Assembly: GCA_964394085.1 (NCBI GenBank)
Contig: CAYMWF010000008.1
Span: 37,724-101,723, forward strand
Reading direction: 5' to 3'
DNA: 64,000 nucleotides
From: CAYMWF01 sp964394085 [NCBI: uncultured Gemmatimonadota bacterium]
GTDB lineage: Bacteria > GCA-2686955 > CAYMWF01
Below are positions 8,604-17,757 of the stretch, in pieces. The stretch's first letter is position 1, and each line of letters opens with the position of its first letter. The position numbers and the translations under genes were made by a program. The notes under the pieces are model-generated. The model ran no database searches. It saw only the letters and a list, made by a program, of their open reading frames with translations, and had not been told where the DNA came from.

Positions 8604-9449
8604 ATGAAGAACTCGTTACCTCCAATACTGAAAAAATTCATCCAGAAATACGACATCGATTCCCTGGACAACAGGGATCCGGAGGTGATAGACCTGATCT
8701 GCCGGTATGCCGGCGAATTCCTGGTGAAATATTACCGCGCGGATGTGAGGGGGGTGGAGAGTATCCCGTCCGGTCCCGCCCTGTATGTAGGCAACCATTC
8801 CTCCGGAATGGCGTCTCCCGATTCGTTCCTTTTCGGCAACGCCGTATACAAGGCTCACGGACTCGATGCGGTTCCCTACGGACTCGGACATAAGGTGGTG
8901 ATCTCCCTTCCCCTTATCCACCAGGTTTTGATGCCTCTCGGCGCAGTCCGCGCTTCGCATGAAAACGCGGGGACACTGTTCCGGCGGGGAAAGAAGGTCC
9001 TGGTCTATCCGGGCGGCGACGTGGAAGCGATGAGACCCTACAGAAAGAGGAACAAGATAGTATTCGACGGCAGGCGCGGCTATATAAGGCTGGCCCTCCG
9101 GGAAAGGGTTCCGATCATCCCGGTCGTTTCAGCAGGTTCCCATGAAACACTTTTCATTATCGATGACATGCGCTGGCTCGCCAGGCTTCTATCCCTCGAG
9201 AAGCTTTTCCGATTGAAAGTGTGGCCCCTGACCCTGAGCATTCCGTGGGGGGTAACCATCGGACCTCCCCCATTGTATATTCCGGTCCCGGTGAAAATCC
9301 TGATCGAGATATCGGAACCGATCATGTTCGAGCGCGACGGCCCCGAAGCAGCCGGGGATGAAGATTACGTCATGGAGTGCGCGGCACTGGTGGAAACAGG
9401 GATGCAGAAGACTCTCGATCGCCTGACCGCCGAAAGGCGGAAAAAATGA
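8604..9449 (+). CDS. Lysophospholipid acyltransferase-family protein (MGAT-like)
   Basis: This 281-residue protein belongs to the PlsC-like acyltransferase superfamily. YVGNHSSGMASPD (about residues 65-77) holds the catalytic His, although the H-x4-D spacing is not the classical one. YPGGDVEAMRPYRKRNKIVF replaces the FPEGTR box with the pattern seen in the MGAT-like branch, and VPIIPVVSAGSHETLFI follows as expected. It probably acylates a lipid at the inner membrane. The Shine-Dalgarno is weak. It is the first plus-strand gene before the esterase and tungstate block, 194 bp from the next gene. Confidence 0.75.
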   Translation: MKNSLPPILKKFIQKYDIDSLDNRDPEVIDLICRYAGEFLVKYYRADVRGVESIPSGPALYVGNHSSGMASPDSFLFGNAVYKAHGLDAVPYGLGHKVVISLPLIHQVLMPLGAVRASHENAGTLFRRGKKVLVYPGGDVEAMRPYRKRNKIVFDGRRGYIRLALRERVPIIPVVSAGSHETLFIIDDMRWLARLLSLEKLFRLKVWPLTLSIPWGVTIGPPPLYIPVPVKILIEISEPIMFERDGPEAAGDEDYVMECAALVETGMQKTLDRLTAERRKK

Positions 9450-9643
9450 CCGGCGGGAAATCGATTTCAGGAGCAGAACCCTCGATGTCGGCGGACGAAC
9501 TGCATGTTTGCTTTAATGTTGCCGATTCGATTATACTTAAGAACGTGCGTAAAAGACGCTGACGATTTGAACCAGCGGGATTATCGGAGAACAGCGGTTT
9601 GTGTTCGCAGAGGTGATACATACCTGACCGGGGAGGTAACGAG

Positions 9644-10852
9644 ATGAGACATTTCCAATCGATTTATTCAATACTCGCTCTGACAGCTATTCTTCTTTTT
9701 ACGTTTCACGCCTCGGCCGGCGAATACGACGTCCTGACCGAAGGCTGGAATGAAGGATATATCGTAAACGGGGTCGAACGGTCCTTTTATCTCGATCTGC
9801 CGGAGAATGTGGAAGAGGGCGGCCCCTGGCCCGTCGTCTTCAACTGGCACGGCTTCGGTGATACGGCTTCGAACATGCGCCAGATGGTCCAGTTCCTGGT
9901 CGACAATCCGATGATGCCCTTTATCGGTGTCACCCCCGAAGATTCGGAGATGCTTTATGACTGGGATCTCCTGGACGGCGTAAATCCCGAAAACCGCGAG
10001 ATGCTTCTTTTCGACGCTCTGCTCGAGGACATCGATTCGACCTGGGGGGTGGACTGGAACCATGTCCACACCATGGGTTTTTCCTTCGGCGGAACCGTCT
10101 CGAACATGCTCGGCGTTCTGCGCGGAGACGTCATCGCTTCACAGGCCAACTGGTCCAGCGTCTACGGTTCGAATCCGATGAACATAATTCCGTACATGAT
10201 GATGTGGTGGCCCGAGCTTCCCCCGGAGTACAGGTACGTGGAGCTGAGGGTTCACGGCGGCATCCTCGACTGGATGATGCTGCCGTTCGGTCAGTACGGG
10301 ACTAACGACCGGAAATACCTGAACGCCAACGGGCACGACGTCATCGGCTGCAAACATTCCCTGCCCCACAACATGGGTGCGGTTTTCATGGGCCCGGAAC
10401 ATTTCATCAGGTTTTTCGCCGACCATCCCCGGGGTCTTTTCGATTCTCCTTACGCGGAAGATATGCCGTCCGAATATCCCTCCTCCTGCGAATGCGATGA
10501 ACATCCCGGCGTTTCCGTGGCCATAACGCCGGACGATCCGCCTGTGGAGGTCTCTCCGGGAGGCGAGTTCACATATTCCATGAGGTTGACCAATAACCTG
10601 GATGTAAGGACGACCTTCGATATCTGGATCATGGTGGATGTTCCCGTCTACGGTCTGTACGGCCCCGTTGAGCTGACCGAGGGTATCGCTCTCGGTGCCG
10701 GCCAGGAAGTCGTCGAGCAGGCAATTTCCCAGCGCGTTCCCGGCTTTGCACCCCCGGGGAACTATACGTATATCGCCTGCAGCGGCGAATACCCGGATGA
10801 TATCAGGGATACCGGTTCCTTCGAGTTCACGGTGATTCCCGAACTGCCCTAG
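9644..10852 (+). CDS. Secreted alpha/beta-hydrolase (PHB-depolymerase/LpqC-like esterase)
   Basis: This 402-residue protein has a signal peptide ending near HASAG. PWPVVFNWHGFGDTASNM is the oxyanion-side HG motif and MGFSFGGTVSNM is the nucleophile elbow (G-x-S-x-G), both typical of polyhydroxybutyrate depolymerase/feruloyl-esterase-like hydrolases. The final ~110 residues (from VSVAITPDDPPVEVSPGGEF) resemble an Ig-like bacterial adhesion or CARDB-type module. GGAGGTAACGAG precedes the ATG. A bidirectional terminator follows at 10911. The substrate cannot be told from sequence. Confidence 0.8.
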   Translation: MRHFQSIYSILALTAILLFTFHASAGEYDVLTEGWNEGYIVNGVERSFYLDLPENVEEGGPWPVVFNWHGFGDTASNMRQMVQFLVDNPMMPFIGVTPEDSEMLYDWDLLDGVNPENREMLLFDALLEDIDSTWGVDWNHVHTMGFSFGGTVSNMLGVLRGDVIASQANWSSVYGSNPMNIIPYMMMWWPELPPEYRYVELRVHGGILDWMMLPFGQYGTNDRKYLNANGHDVIGCKHSLPHNMGAVFMGPEHFIRFFADHPRGLFDSPYAEDMPSEYPSSCECDEHPGVSVAITPDDPPVEVSPGGEFTYSMRLTNNLDVRTTFDIWIMVDVPVYGLYGPVELTEGIALGAGQEVVEQAISQRVPGFAPPGNYTYIACSGEYPDDIRDTGSFEFTVIPELP

Positions 10853-10910
10853 ATCCGATTGTCCGGGTCTTCACGGATCCATCCGAGCCGAAATACGTTT
10901 TATAGAAAAC

Positions 10911-10941
10911 AAAAAGCGTCTGTAATATCAGGCGTTTTTTA
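10911..10941. terminator. Rho-independent terminator, bidirectional
   Basis: AAAAAGCGTCTG, loop TAATAT, and CAGGCGTTTTTT form a 12-bp stem (with G-T pairs) whose outer half is A/T, so it has a U-run in both directions. It closes the esterase transcript. Confidence 0.75.
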
Positions 10942-10942
10942 T

Positions 10943-10971
10943 TTGGCATTGTCATTATATGTTGTTATAAG
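10943..10971 (+). promoter_or_regulatory. Sigma70-like promoter for the tungstate block
   Basis: TTGGCA (10943-10948) and TATAAG (10966-10971) are spaced by 17 bases, directly after the terminator and about 60 bases before the regulator ATG. Confidence 0.55.
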
Positions 10972-11032
10972 TAATTCTTTTCAGAAACCAGGTGTGCGAG
11001 CAGAGGTGGACTCGATTGACCGGGAGACGCAC

Positions 11033-11935
11033 ATGAAAACCAGGAAAATGAATACCAGGGAAGTTTCAGAGTACCTTGGTGTTAACGAGAAAAAAATCTA
11101 CAGCCTGATTTCAGAGAAGCAGCTGCCTGCGACCAAGATTACCGGGAAATGGATTTTTTTCAAAGACCTGGTGGATGCGTGGCTCGAAAGGAGCATGGAA
11201 ACCGGCGAGGGCTTCAAGCCGGAATCGTCCGGTCTGCTCTTGATGACGGGCAGCGATGACATCCTTTTCGGTCATCTGTTGAGCATTCTGAAGAAGGAAC
11301 GGAAAGATCTCTTTCCCTTCTTCTGCAAAACAGGCAGCTTGAAAGGTTTGAATCTGCTGAAAGAAGGCAAAGCCCAGCTGGCCTGCATGCACGCCTTCGA
11401 TGAAGCGAGCAACGAATACAACCTGCCGTTCATCGATTCGCATCTTCAGAAAGAAAGGTTCGTAACGGTCAATTTCGCGAAGAGAGAGCAGGGCCTTATC
11501 GTCCGGAAGGGTAATCCCCGGCGAATCTTCACCATCGGCGACATAGGGGGAAAAGGTTTCCGTTTCATCAACCGTCAGCCGGGTTCGGGAACGCGGATCC
11601 TGCTCGATATGCTTCTGAAAAAGAACGGAATACCGGCGGGAAGTATACCGGGATACGAGAAAGAAGCCACCACCCACCTCGAGATTGGGCTGGCCGTGCT
11701 CAGAGGTGAAGCCGACTGCGGAATCGGCATAAGAACAGTGGCGAACATCCTCGATCTCGATTTTATTCCATTAAGGAAAGAGCGGTTCGATATCGTCATC
11801 CGCAAAGACAGTTTTTTCTCCAGGGAAATGAGCGTGTTCCTCGAAATGGTCGGGTCGATTCGATTCAAAAACAGAGCCGCGGAGTTCGGCGGGTACGACA
11901 CCGGTCTTTCAGGTAAGATACTCTACCGGAGCTGA
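11033..11935 (+). CDS. HTH regulator with periplasmic-binding-protein-like sensor domain, likely tungstate/molybdate responsive
   Basis: The ATG at 11033 follows GGAGA by 5-6 bases and gives about 300 residues; a longer frame starting at 10859 would overlap the terminator and promoter. Residues 1-55 are an excisionase-type winged helix (MNTREVSEYLGVNEKKIYSL, then KITGKWIFFKDLVDAWLE). The rest resembles the PBP-like domain PF12727: QGLIVRKGNPR, FINRQPGSGTRILLDMLL and HLEIGLAVLRGEADCGIG match that fold. Proteins of this architecture commonly sit beside tupABC or modABC genes and sense the oxyanion. The position here, just ahead of a porin and TupABC, supports local control of tungstate uptake. 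Confidence 0.82.
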   Translation: MKTRKMNTREVSEYLGVNEKKIYSLISEKQLPATKITGKWIFFKDLVDAWLERSMETGEGFKPESSGLLLMTGSDDILFGHLLSILKKERKDLFPFFCKTGSLKGLNLLKEGKAQLACMHAFDEASNEYNLPFIDSHLQKERFVTVNFAKREQGLIVRKGNPRRIFTIGDIGGKGFRFINRQPGSGTRILLDMLLKKNGIPAGSIPGYEKEATTHLEIGLAVLRGEADCGIGIRTVANILDLDFIPLRKERFDIVIRKDSFFSREMSVFLEMVGSIRFKNRAAEFGGYDTGLSGKILYRS

Positions 11936-12004
11936 AACAGGGATTTCTGATTTGCGGCTTTGGATTCGATTCGAACCGCAGGGGAAGTGAAGACAGTGAA
12001 GACA

Positions 12005-13075
12005 ATGAGGATTATCAACTGCGTTGCCACAGCAGCCATATACTTTGCCGCTGCGTTTGTTCTGAACTCCGCCGGTTTCTTCCGGGTTTCCGGAGCGGCG
12101 GAAATCGCCTCCTCCTCCCAGCATGTTTTCGGAATGCTCCAGTGGAGGCTGGGGTATCTCAGTCCCGATAACAGCACGAACGATTATTCACTCGGTTTCG
12201 AGATTGCGAAGGGTCGCCTTGGTGCGAAGGGAAACATGTTCGACAGACTGGTTTCATACAGGGTTCTCATCGAACTCTTCGGCGCTTCGTCGTTCACTGA
12301 TAAAACCACTTACAAGCTTCTGGATTACTACGTAACAGTAAATTTTTCACCGCTGTTCAACCTGACGGCGGGTCAGTTTAAAGTGCCGTACACGAGGCAG
12401 TACATCCAGCTGGCATCCAGGCACGGATTCACGGGTTCCGCGCTCCCCGTCGAGAACCTGAAAGGCGGGCGTGATATCGGCGTTGAGGTTTCGGGAAACG
12501 GTCTCAGAAACGGAAAACTCGAATACAGGCTGGGATTTTTCAACGGCAACGGCTCGAACCTTTCCTGCAACGACAACACCGACCTGGAAGCCGCGGGCAG
12601 GATAGCCCTCAGTTGGAACGGGTTCTATCCGTACACTGAAGGTTACAGGGCCGGATCCGACGGGATGACCATCGGAATCAGCGGGTATGTCAACCATCTC
12701 GCGACCGGCAAGGCGAGTTCGGAGAGAACCGGCATCGGCATCGATATAACGGCGGGTTTCAAGGGGCTTTTTCTCGCGGCGGAATATGTCGGGAAAAAAG
12801 AAGGTTATCCGTACTCGAGCGGATACTACTTCCAGGCGGGATACATGATAATCCCGGCGACACTCGAGATTCTCGGGAGATACGGGTTTTACGATCCGGA
12901 TGACGGTGCCGACTTCGATACCGAGAGGGAAATCCGCCTGGGACTGCTGCTGTATCGTTCAGGCCACGGCCACAAGGTATTGCTGGAATACGCGGGTTTT
13001 CAGGAGGAAACCGGGAAGGACGAACGGGTGTCCTCGACAAAGGCTACCGTTCAGTACCAGTTCAACTTCAAGTAG
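12005..13075 (+). CDS. OprO/OprP-like outer-membrane porin
   Basis: This is a ~356-residue outer-membrane beta-barrel of the phosphate-selective porin type (PF07396). The signal peptide is MRIINCVATAAIYFAAAFVL. Alternating amphipathic strands are visible, with the family-like segment FNLTAGQFKVPYTRQYIQLASR and the later GRDIGVEV and YRLGFFNGNGSN; the barrel ends in Phe-Asn-Phe-Lys. The start is uncertain: ATG 12005, GTG 11996 or TTG 11960. It lies between the regulator and tupA on the same strand with short gaps, so it probably admits an oxyanion, perhaps tungstate, to the periplasm. That role is inferred from context. Confidence 0.8.
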   Translation: MRIINCVATAAIYFAAAFVLNSAGFFRVSGAAEIASSSQHVFGMLQWRLGYLSPDNSTNDYSLGFEIAKGRLGAKGNMFDRLVSYRVLIELFGASSFTDKTTYKLLDYYVTVNFSPLFNLTAGQFKVPYTRQYIQLASRHGFTGSALPVENLKGGRDIGVEVSGNGLRNGKLEYRLGFFNGNGSNLSCNDNTDLEAAGRIALSWNGFYPYTEGYRAGSDGMTIGISGYVNHLATGKASSERTGIGIDITAGFKGLFLAAEYVGKKEGYPYSSGYYFQAGYMIIPATLEILGRYGFYDPDDGADFDTEREIRLGLLLYRSGHGHKVLLEYAGFQEETGKDERVSSTKATVQYQFNFK

Positions 13076-13140
13076 CCCGGTGAAAATTACGTAAAGTGCG
13101 GGTTTTCGGTGAAGACCGAGCATAACCAACAGGAAACATC

Positions 13141-14037
13141 ATGAGAATCCGAATGGGATTATTTCCCAAACTGACCTCGTTCTGCTCATGGGTTGAGAAC
13201 CGAGCCGGTAATCCGCGCCTGCGATTGATATACGTTTTGATGTTCATTTCTCTAGTCCTGTCCGTATTCCTGAATTCCGCGCAGCCGTTGTTCGCCGGCC
13301 CGGCCCGGCTGAAGATGGCCACCACTACGAGCACGGAAAACTCCGGGCTTCTCGACTGCCTGCTGCCGCCCTTCGAAGAGGAGTTCGGCATCGAGGTGGA
13401 TGTTATCGCGGTAGGAACCGGCAAAGCCCTTAAGCTTGCGGAGAACGGCGATGTCGACATCGTTTTCGTGCATTCGAGGAAAGCTGAGGACGAGTTCGTC
13501 GAGAAAGGGTTCGGAGTCAATCGCAGGAATGTGATGTACAACGATTTCGTCATCGTCGGCCCGCCGGCCGACCCCGCGGGGATCGGGGGCTGCGCCGCGG
13601 TGACCGCCCTGGAAAAGATTTTCGCAACCGCGTTTCCTTTTTCATCCAGGGGGGATGATTCCGGGACGCATAAAAAAGAGATGGAACTGTGGGCGAAGAC
13701 GGGGAGGAAACCAGAGGGTAAATGGTACCTGGAGACCGGCAGCGGAATGGGGGCCACCCTGCAGCTCGCCGATGAAAAGTTGGCATATACACTGGTAGAC
13801 AGGGGCACTTTTATCGCCTATGAAGGCAAGGTCGACCTCGTGATATTGAGCGAGGGCGGCGAGAGTCTTTTCAACCCTTACGGAATCATCGCTGTCAACC
13901 CGTCCAGGCATCCCCATGCGGAATATATCCGGGCCATGACTCTGATAGGCTGGGTCACTTCGCCCCAAGGGCGTAACCTGATAGCCGGACACCGGATTAA
14001 CGGGAAAGCTCTCTTTCACCCCGCGGCATCCGATTGA
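13141..14037 (+). CDS. tupA: Tungstate ABC transporter substrate-binding protein
   Basis: This 298-residue periplasmic protein has an N-terminal membrane/signal segment (LIYVLMFISLVLSVFLNSA). The diagnostic TTTSTENSGLLD follows at about residues 60-71, as in TupA. MYNDFVIVGP and SSRGDDSGTHKKE are also TupA-like ligand-loop segments. It would deliver tungstate to TupB. AGGAAACATC precedes the ATG. A small GC hairpin separates it from tupB. Confidence 0.93.
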   Translation: MRIRMGLFPKLTSFCSWVENRAGNPRLRLIYVLMFISLVLSVFLNSAQPLFAGPARLKMATTTSTENSGLLDCLLPPFEEEFGIEVDVIAVGTGKALKLAENGDVDIVFVHSRKAEDEFVEKGFGVNRRNVMYNDFVIVGPPADPAGIGGCAAVTALEKIFATAFPFSSRGDDSGTHKKEMELWAKTGRKPEGKWYLETGSGMGATLQLADEKLAYTLVDRGTFIAYEGKVDLVILSEGGESLFNPYGIIAVNPSRHPHAEYIRAMTLIGWVTSPQGRNLIAGHRINGKALFHPAASD

Positions 14038-14044
14038 CCGGAGC

Positions 14045-14059
14045 CCCGGCAAGGCCGGG
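14045..14059 (+). promoter_or_regulatory. Intercistronic hairpin between tupA and tupB
   Basis: CCCGGC, loop AAG, GCCGGG form a perfect 6-bp stem with no U-run. Hairpins at this place between a binding protein and its permease often protect or attenuate mRNA to give more binding protein. That role is inferred. Confidence 0.4.
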
Positions 14060-14080
14060 CAATAACCTGTTGACTTATCT

Positions 14081-14773
14081 ATGAACTACCTTTTTGAAGC
14101 ACTGCTGAATTCAGCCCGGATGATCTCCGGTCTCGATCGGGAATTCCTGTCGATTGTTTTCGTATCGATCGAGGTTTCAACCATATCGACCACCCTTGCC
14201 ACGGTTGCCGGACTGCCGGTCGGTCTCCTTGTTTCCACCAGGGAATTCCGCGGGAAGAGAGTTTTTATGGTGGTTCTGAATACCCTCCTGGCTCTTCCGA
14301 CAGTTGTCGTCGGGCTGTTCGTCTACTCGCTCATTTCTCGGAGGGGGCCTCTCGGAGAACTTGGGCTGCTCTATACGCCCGCCGCAATGGTCCTGGGGCA
14401 GTTTATCCTGGCTTTTCCCATAGTTACGGCCCTCACGGTTTCAGCGATAGACGGCATGGATCCGAGAATCCGAAAAACCGCCCGCACCCTCGGCGCGACG
14501 AAACTGCAGTTGGCCCGGGTTCTCCTTACTGAAAGAAGGTTCGCCATCTTCTCGGCCGTTATCGCGGGTTTCGGAAGGGTGTTCGCCGAAGTGGGGGTGT
14601 CGATGATGCTGGGCGGCAACATCAGAGGGTATACCAGGAACATAACAACGGCCATCGCCTTCGAAACCGGGAAGGGGGAATTCGCCCTCGGCCTCGCCCT
14701 GGGAATCATACTTCTGACTATTGCGCTGTCGATCAACATATTGATGCATTCACTTCAGAGAAAAGCGGGATGA
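14081..14773 (+). CDS. tupB: Tungstate ABC transporter permease
   Basis: This 230-residue inner-membrane protein has about five hydrophobic segments. The EAA-loop region ALTVSAIDGMDPRIRKTARTLGATKLQLARVLLTE would contact the ATPase. ALPTVVVGLFVYSLISRRGPLG and VGVSMMLGGNIRGYTRNITTAIA are typical of TupB/ModB-type permeases. It sits between tupA and tupC in one direction with gaps of about 45 bp. Confidence 0.92.
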   Translation: MNYLFEALLNSARMISGLDREFLSIVFVSIEVSTISTTLATVAGLPVGLLVSTREFRGKRVFMVVLNTLLALPTVVVGLFVYSLISRRGPLGELGLLYTPAAMVLGQFILAFPIVTALTVSAIDGMDPRIRKTARTLGATKLQLARVLLTERRFAIFSAVIAGFGRVFAEVGVSMMLGGNIRGYTRNITTAIAFETGKGEFALGLALGIILLTIALSINILMHSLQRKAG

Positions 14774-14819
14774 CGGCTCCGGGTTCATTGTCGGAACCTG
14801 TAGTCCGTCGATTGAAATA

Positions 14820-15854
14820 ATGACTGAAAATACCCGAAAAAACAGCTCCCCACCTGTTCTGGAAGTAAAAAACCTGAAGAAAACGGTGAACGGGTTCGTT
14901 CTCGATGTTCCCGACCTCTCTTTTCCAAAGGGGAAAATATACTCCGTAACCGGTCAGAACGGCTCTGGGAAAACCACCCTTATTTCGATACTCAACCTTC
15001 TCGAGGAGCCGGATGAGGGAAGGCTGTTTTTTTGCGGCGCCGCGATACCCGCAGACGAAACCTCCAGGACTGAAATCAGGCGCAGAATGGTGATGGTGCT
15101 CGAAGATCCGTATATGTTCAACACAACCGTTCTTCGAAACGTGGCGTACGGATTGAAAGCGCGGGGGATTTACAAAAAAAAGGCGGAGCGGCCGGCCCTG
15201 GACGCTCTGGAGCGTGTCGGACTGGGGGGATTCGCCCGCAGAAAGGCGAGGGAGCTTTCCAGGGGTGAGACGCAGAGGGTGGCGATCGCAAGGGCAATCG
15301 TCCTGGAACCCGACGTACTGTTCCTCGATGAACCGTTCACTAACATTGACAAGAGGTATGTGGACCTGCTCGAACGGGTCGTTCTCGATATCAACCGCAG
15401 GTTCAATACCACGATTATTTTCACGACTCACGACCTTTTCCAGGCGTACAGGCTCAGCGACGAAATCCTGTCGCTCATCCGCGGGCGGCCGGTGAAGGGA
15501 AGTATCGACAATCTTCTGACCGGACATATCGTTGAGGAAAAGAATACGCGATACCTGGTGGTGTCGCCCGAGTTGCGGATCGCCGTCGTCACCGATCGAG
15601 ACGGCGAGGCGAACGCGCTCATCCCTCCGGAAGACATCATCCTTTCGAAGGAACCTTTTCGATCGAGTGCGAGGAACGTTCTCAGAGGCGTCATCAACCG
15701 GATGGAAATGGACGGTGAGACAGTGAGAGTCTGCTGCGACGCCGGGGTGGAATTCATCTCCCTGATTACCCGGAAATCCTTCGAAAAGATGGAGTTGTCG
15801 ATCGGCTCCCGACTTTACCTTACATTCAAAACCACCTCCGTAAAAATATTCTAA
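14820..15854 (+). CDS. tupC: Tungstate ABC transporter ATP-binding protein with C-terminal oxyanion-type domain
   Basis: This 344-residue ATPase energises tungstate import. Walker A is TGQNGSGKTTL, the signature LSRGETQRVAIARA, Walker B VLFLDEPF, and the switch His is in FTTHDLF. The last ~110 residues, after about residue 235, contain ALIPPEDIILS and NVLRGVINRMEMDGETVRVCCDAG. These look like a TOBE/Mop-like module that may sense the anion and trans-inhibit transport, as known for ModC. It closes the probable regulator-porin-tupABC operon. Confidence 0.92.
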   Translation: MTENTRKNSSPPVLEVKNLKKTVNGFVLDVPDLSFPKGKIYSVTGQNGSGKTTLISILNLLEEPDEGRLFFCGAAIPADETSRTEIRRRMVMVLEDPYMFNTTVLRNVAYGLKARGIYKKKAERPALDALERVGLGGFARRKARELSRGETQRVAIARAIVLEPDVLFLDEPFTNIDKRYVDLLERVVLDINRRFNTTIIFTTHDLFQAYRLSDEILSLIRGRPVKGSIDNLLTGHIVEEKNTRYLVVSPELRIAVVTDRDGEANALIPPEDIILSKEPFRSSARNVLRGVINRMEMDGETVRVCCDAGVEFISLITRKSFEKMELSIGSRLYLTFKTTSVKIF

Positions 15855-15934
15855 GGCTTAATCCGCATTTCTCACCAGCTTCCTGCCGCAACATCGTATT
15901 CCCGCACGTTTTCAGCACCTTACAACACTGCTGC

Positions 15935-15961
15935 TTGACCGGAGAGGAACTTGCGTATAAA
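15935..15961 (+). promoter_or_regulatory. Promoter giving a possibly leaderless transcript
   Basis: TTGACC (15935-15940), a 15-base spacer, and TATAAA (15956-15961). The next ATG (15970) lies where transcription would start, and no Shine-Dalgarno is close to it. Confidence 0.4.
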
Positions 15962-15969
15962 ATTCCAAT

Positions 15970-17700
15970 ATGTCGGACTCAGGTAGATTCCATACAGCAA
16001 TACTCTACGCTTTAATTCTAGTCGGTTCCGGCCATGCCGACACCTGGATCGTAGCCCCGTCCGGCGGAGATTTCTCCGTCATTCAGGATGCCCTGAATAC
16101 CGCCTCGGCGGGAGATACGATCCTGGTCAGGGATAAACCCGGCGGCTATAACGAAAAAATCCACTTCCCGAAAAGCGGTAACGAGATAGCCGGCCCTATC
16201 GTCCTGCGTTCCTTTCCCGGTCACCGTCCGATCATTGACGGAACAGGGATTCCCGGTCAGTGCATGGTGAGCATCCGGAATAAGAGCAGGGTCTCGATTT
16301 CAGGCTTCGATATCAGAAACAATAAGGGGATTTCGGACGGTTCGGGAATCCGGATCTCCGGCTCGGGGAGTCATATAGAGCTTCGCGATAACCGGATCCG
16401 CGAGATGCGCGGAAACAACGCCATGGGAATCACGGTTTACGGGACTTCCACATCGGCGTCCATCTCGCACCTCATTATCGACGGCAACGAAATCTACGAT
16501 TGCGATCCGGCGCCGAGTGAAGCCCTCGTCCTTAACGGCAACGTGGAAATATTCGAGGTGACGGGCAACTTCGTTCACGACGTGGACAACATCGGGATCG
16601 ATTTTATCGGGGGCGAAATTTCGATCAATCCATCTTACGTAACTCGCAACGGAGTCTGCAGGGGGAACAGGGTTTACAGGGCCAACTCCAGCTACGGCGG
16701 CGGATGGGGCGCGGGGATCTACGTGGACGGCGGCCGCGACATCATTATCGAAGGTAATGAGGTAGCCGGATGCGACCTCGGCATTGAAATAGGGGCTGAG
16801 AACAGCGGTTTCGATGCGACGGGTATCGTCGTCAGGAGCAACCTGGTGCGACACAACGACAAGGTCGGCATCGTTTTCGGCGGTTATGCCCAGAGCGCCG
16901 GTCGAACCCGGCTCTGTGAATTCGTCAACAACACCTGTTTCGAGAACGATACGGGCGGGGAATACCTGGGCGAGCTCTGGATCCAGTGGGCGTCGGACAA
17001 CATCGTCAGAAACAATATCTTCTTTACGACCGACCAGAATGTTGCAATGTACTCGGAAAGCGGAAATGTCGACAACACCCTTGACTACAACACATGGTTC
17101 TCTCCCGGGGGCTCAGGGGGTACGGAATGGGTCTGGCGCAGCAAGAGCTACAACAGTTTTGCCGCATTCCGGTTTGGCACCGGGCAGGAACCGAACGGAC
17201 AGTTCGAAGATCCGCTCTTCATCGATTCCGGATCGGGCGATTTTTCGTTGCAAATCGGATCGCCTTCGGTAGACGCCGGCGATCCCGCCGATCAGCCGGC
17301 CGGTCTCGATTCTGGAGGTTTTCCACGGCTTCTGGACGGCGATCTGGACGGGTTGATGATCGTGGATTCGGGCGCCCGTGAGTTCAGTCACATCAACCTC
17401 GCAGTCAGCGGGTCTTTTACTCCCGGAGGTACCGTCAATATCGATCTTTCGGGAACCGCCGGTTTGTTCACCCGCCTGGGAGGCGGTGTGCCGGGTTTGG
17501 TTTTACGCCCGCCTTACGGTCATGTATACCTGGACCTTACAGCTCCGCATATCCTGCTGTCGCTCGGTCCCCTGCCGACCTCCGGTCAGGTTACTATCCC
17601 CCCATCCACAGCTCCGGGCACCGTTCTCGTTTTACAGGCTCTCGCCCGTGGAGGGAACGGAGGTACGCTCTCCAACCCCGAGAGTTTCGAAGTAGAGTAG
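15970..17700 (+). CDS. Secreted right-handed parallel beta-helix protein (PL9/DUF1565-like)
   Basis: This 576-residue protein starts with a short hydrophobic export signal ending at GHA, then DTWIVAPSGGDFSVIQDALNTASAGDTILV, the canonical entry to polysaccharide-lyase-like beta-helices. Many rungs of N-x-I/V and GNEV/DNRI type follow up to about residue 400, and then a C-terminal module of ~110 residues. It may degrade or bind acidic polysaccharide; catalytic residues cannot be named. The ATG has no nearby Shine-Dalgarno and sits 9 bases after a TATAAA box. Confidence 0.8.
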   Translation: MSDSGRFHTAILYALILVGSGHADTWIVAPSGGDFSVIQDALNTASAGDTILVRDKPGGYNEKIHFPKSGNEIAGPIVLRSFPGHRPIIDGTGIPGQCMVSIRNKSRVSISGFDIRNNKGISDGSGIRISGSGSHIELRDNRIREMRGNNAMGITVYGTSTSASISHLIIDGNEIYDCDPAPSEALVLNGNVEIFEVTGNFVHDVDNIGIDFIGGEISINPSYVTRNGVCRGNRVYRANSSYGGGWGAGIYVDGGRDIIIEGNEVAGCDLGIEIGAENSGFDATGIVVRSNLVRHNDKVGIVFGGYAQSAGRTRLCEFVNNTCFENDTGGEYLGELWIQWASDNIVRNNIFFTTDQNVAMYSESGNVDNTLDYNTWFSPGGSGGTEWVWRSKSYNSFAAFRFGTGQEPNGQFEDPLFIDSGSGDFSLQIGSPSVDAGDPADQPAGLDSGGFPRLLDGDLDGLMIVDSGAREFSHINLAVSGSFTPGGTVNIDLSGTAGLFTRLGGGVPGLVLRPPYGHVYLDLTAPHILLSLGPLPTSGQVTIPPSTAPGTVLVLQALARGGNGGTLSNPESFEVE

Positions 17701-17757
17701 CCGACACCCTCGCCGGTATAGAATTCCTAGATGAAAACATGGGGAGGTTGATTACCG

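Noticed and set aside
10859-11032. 58-residue N-terminal extension of the HTH regulator with a hydrophobic stretch
   Set aside because: It overlaps a strong terminator and a promoter; the excisionase-type HTH begins right after ATG 11033.
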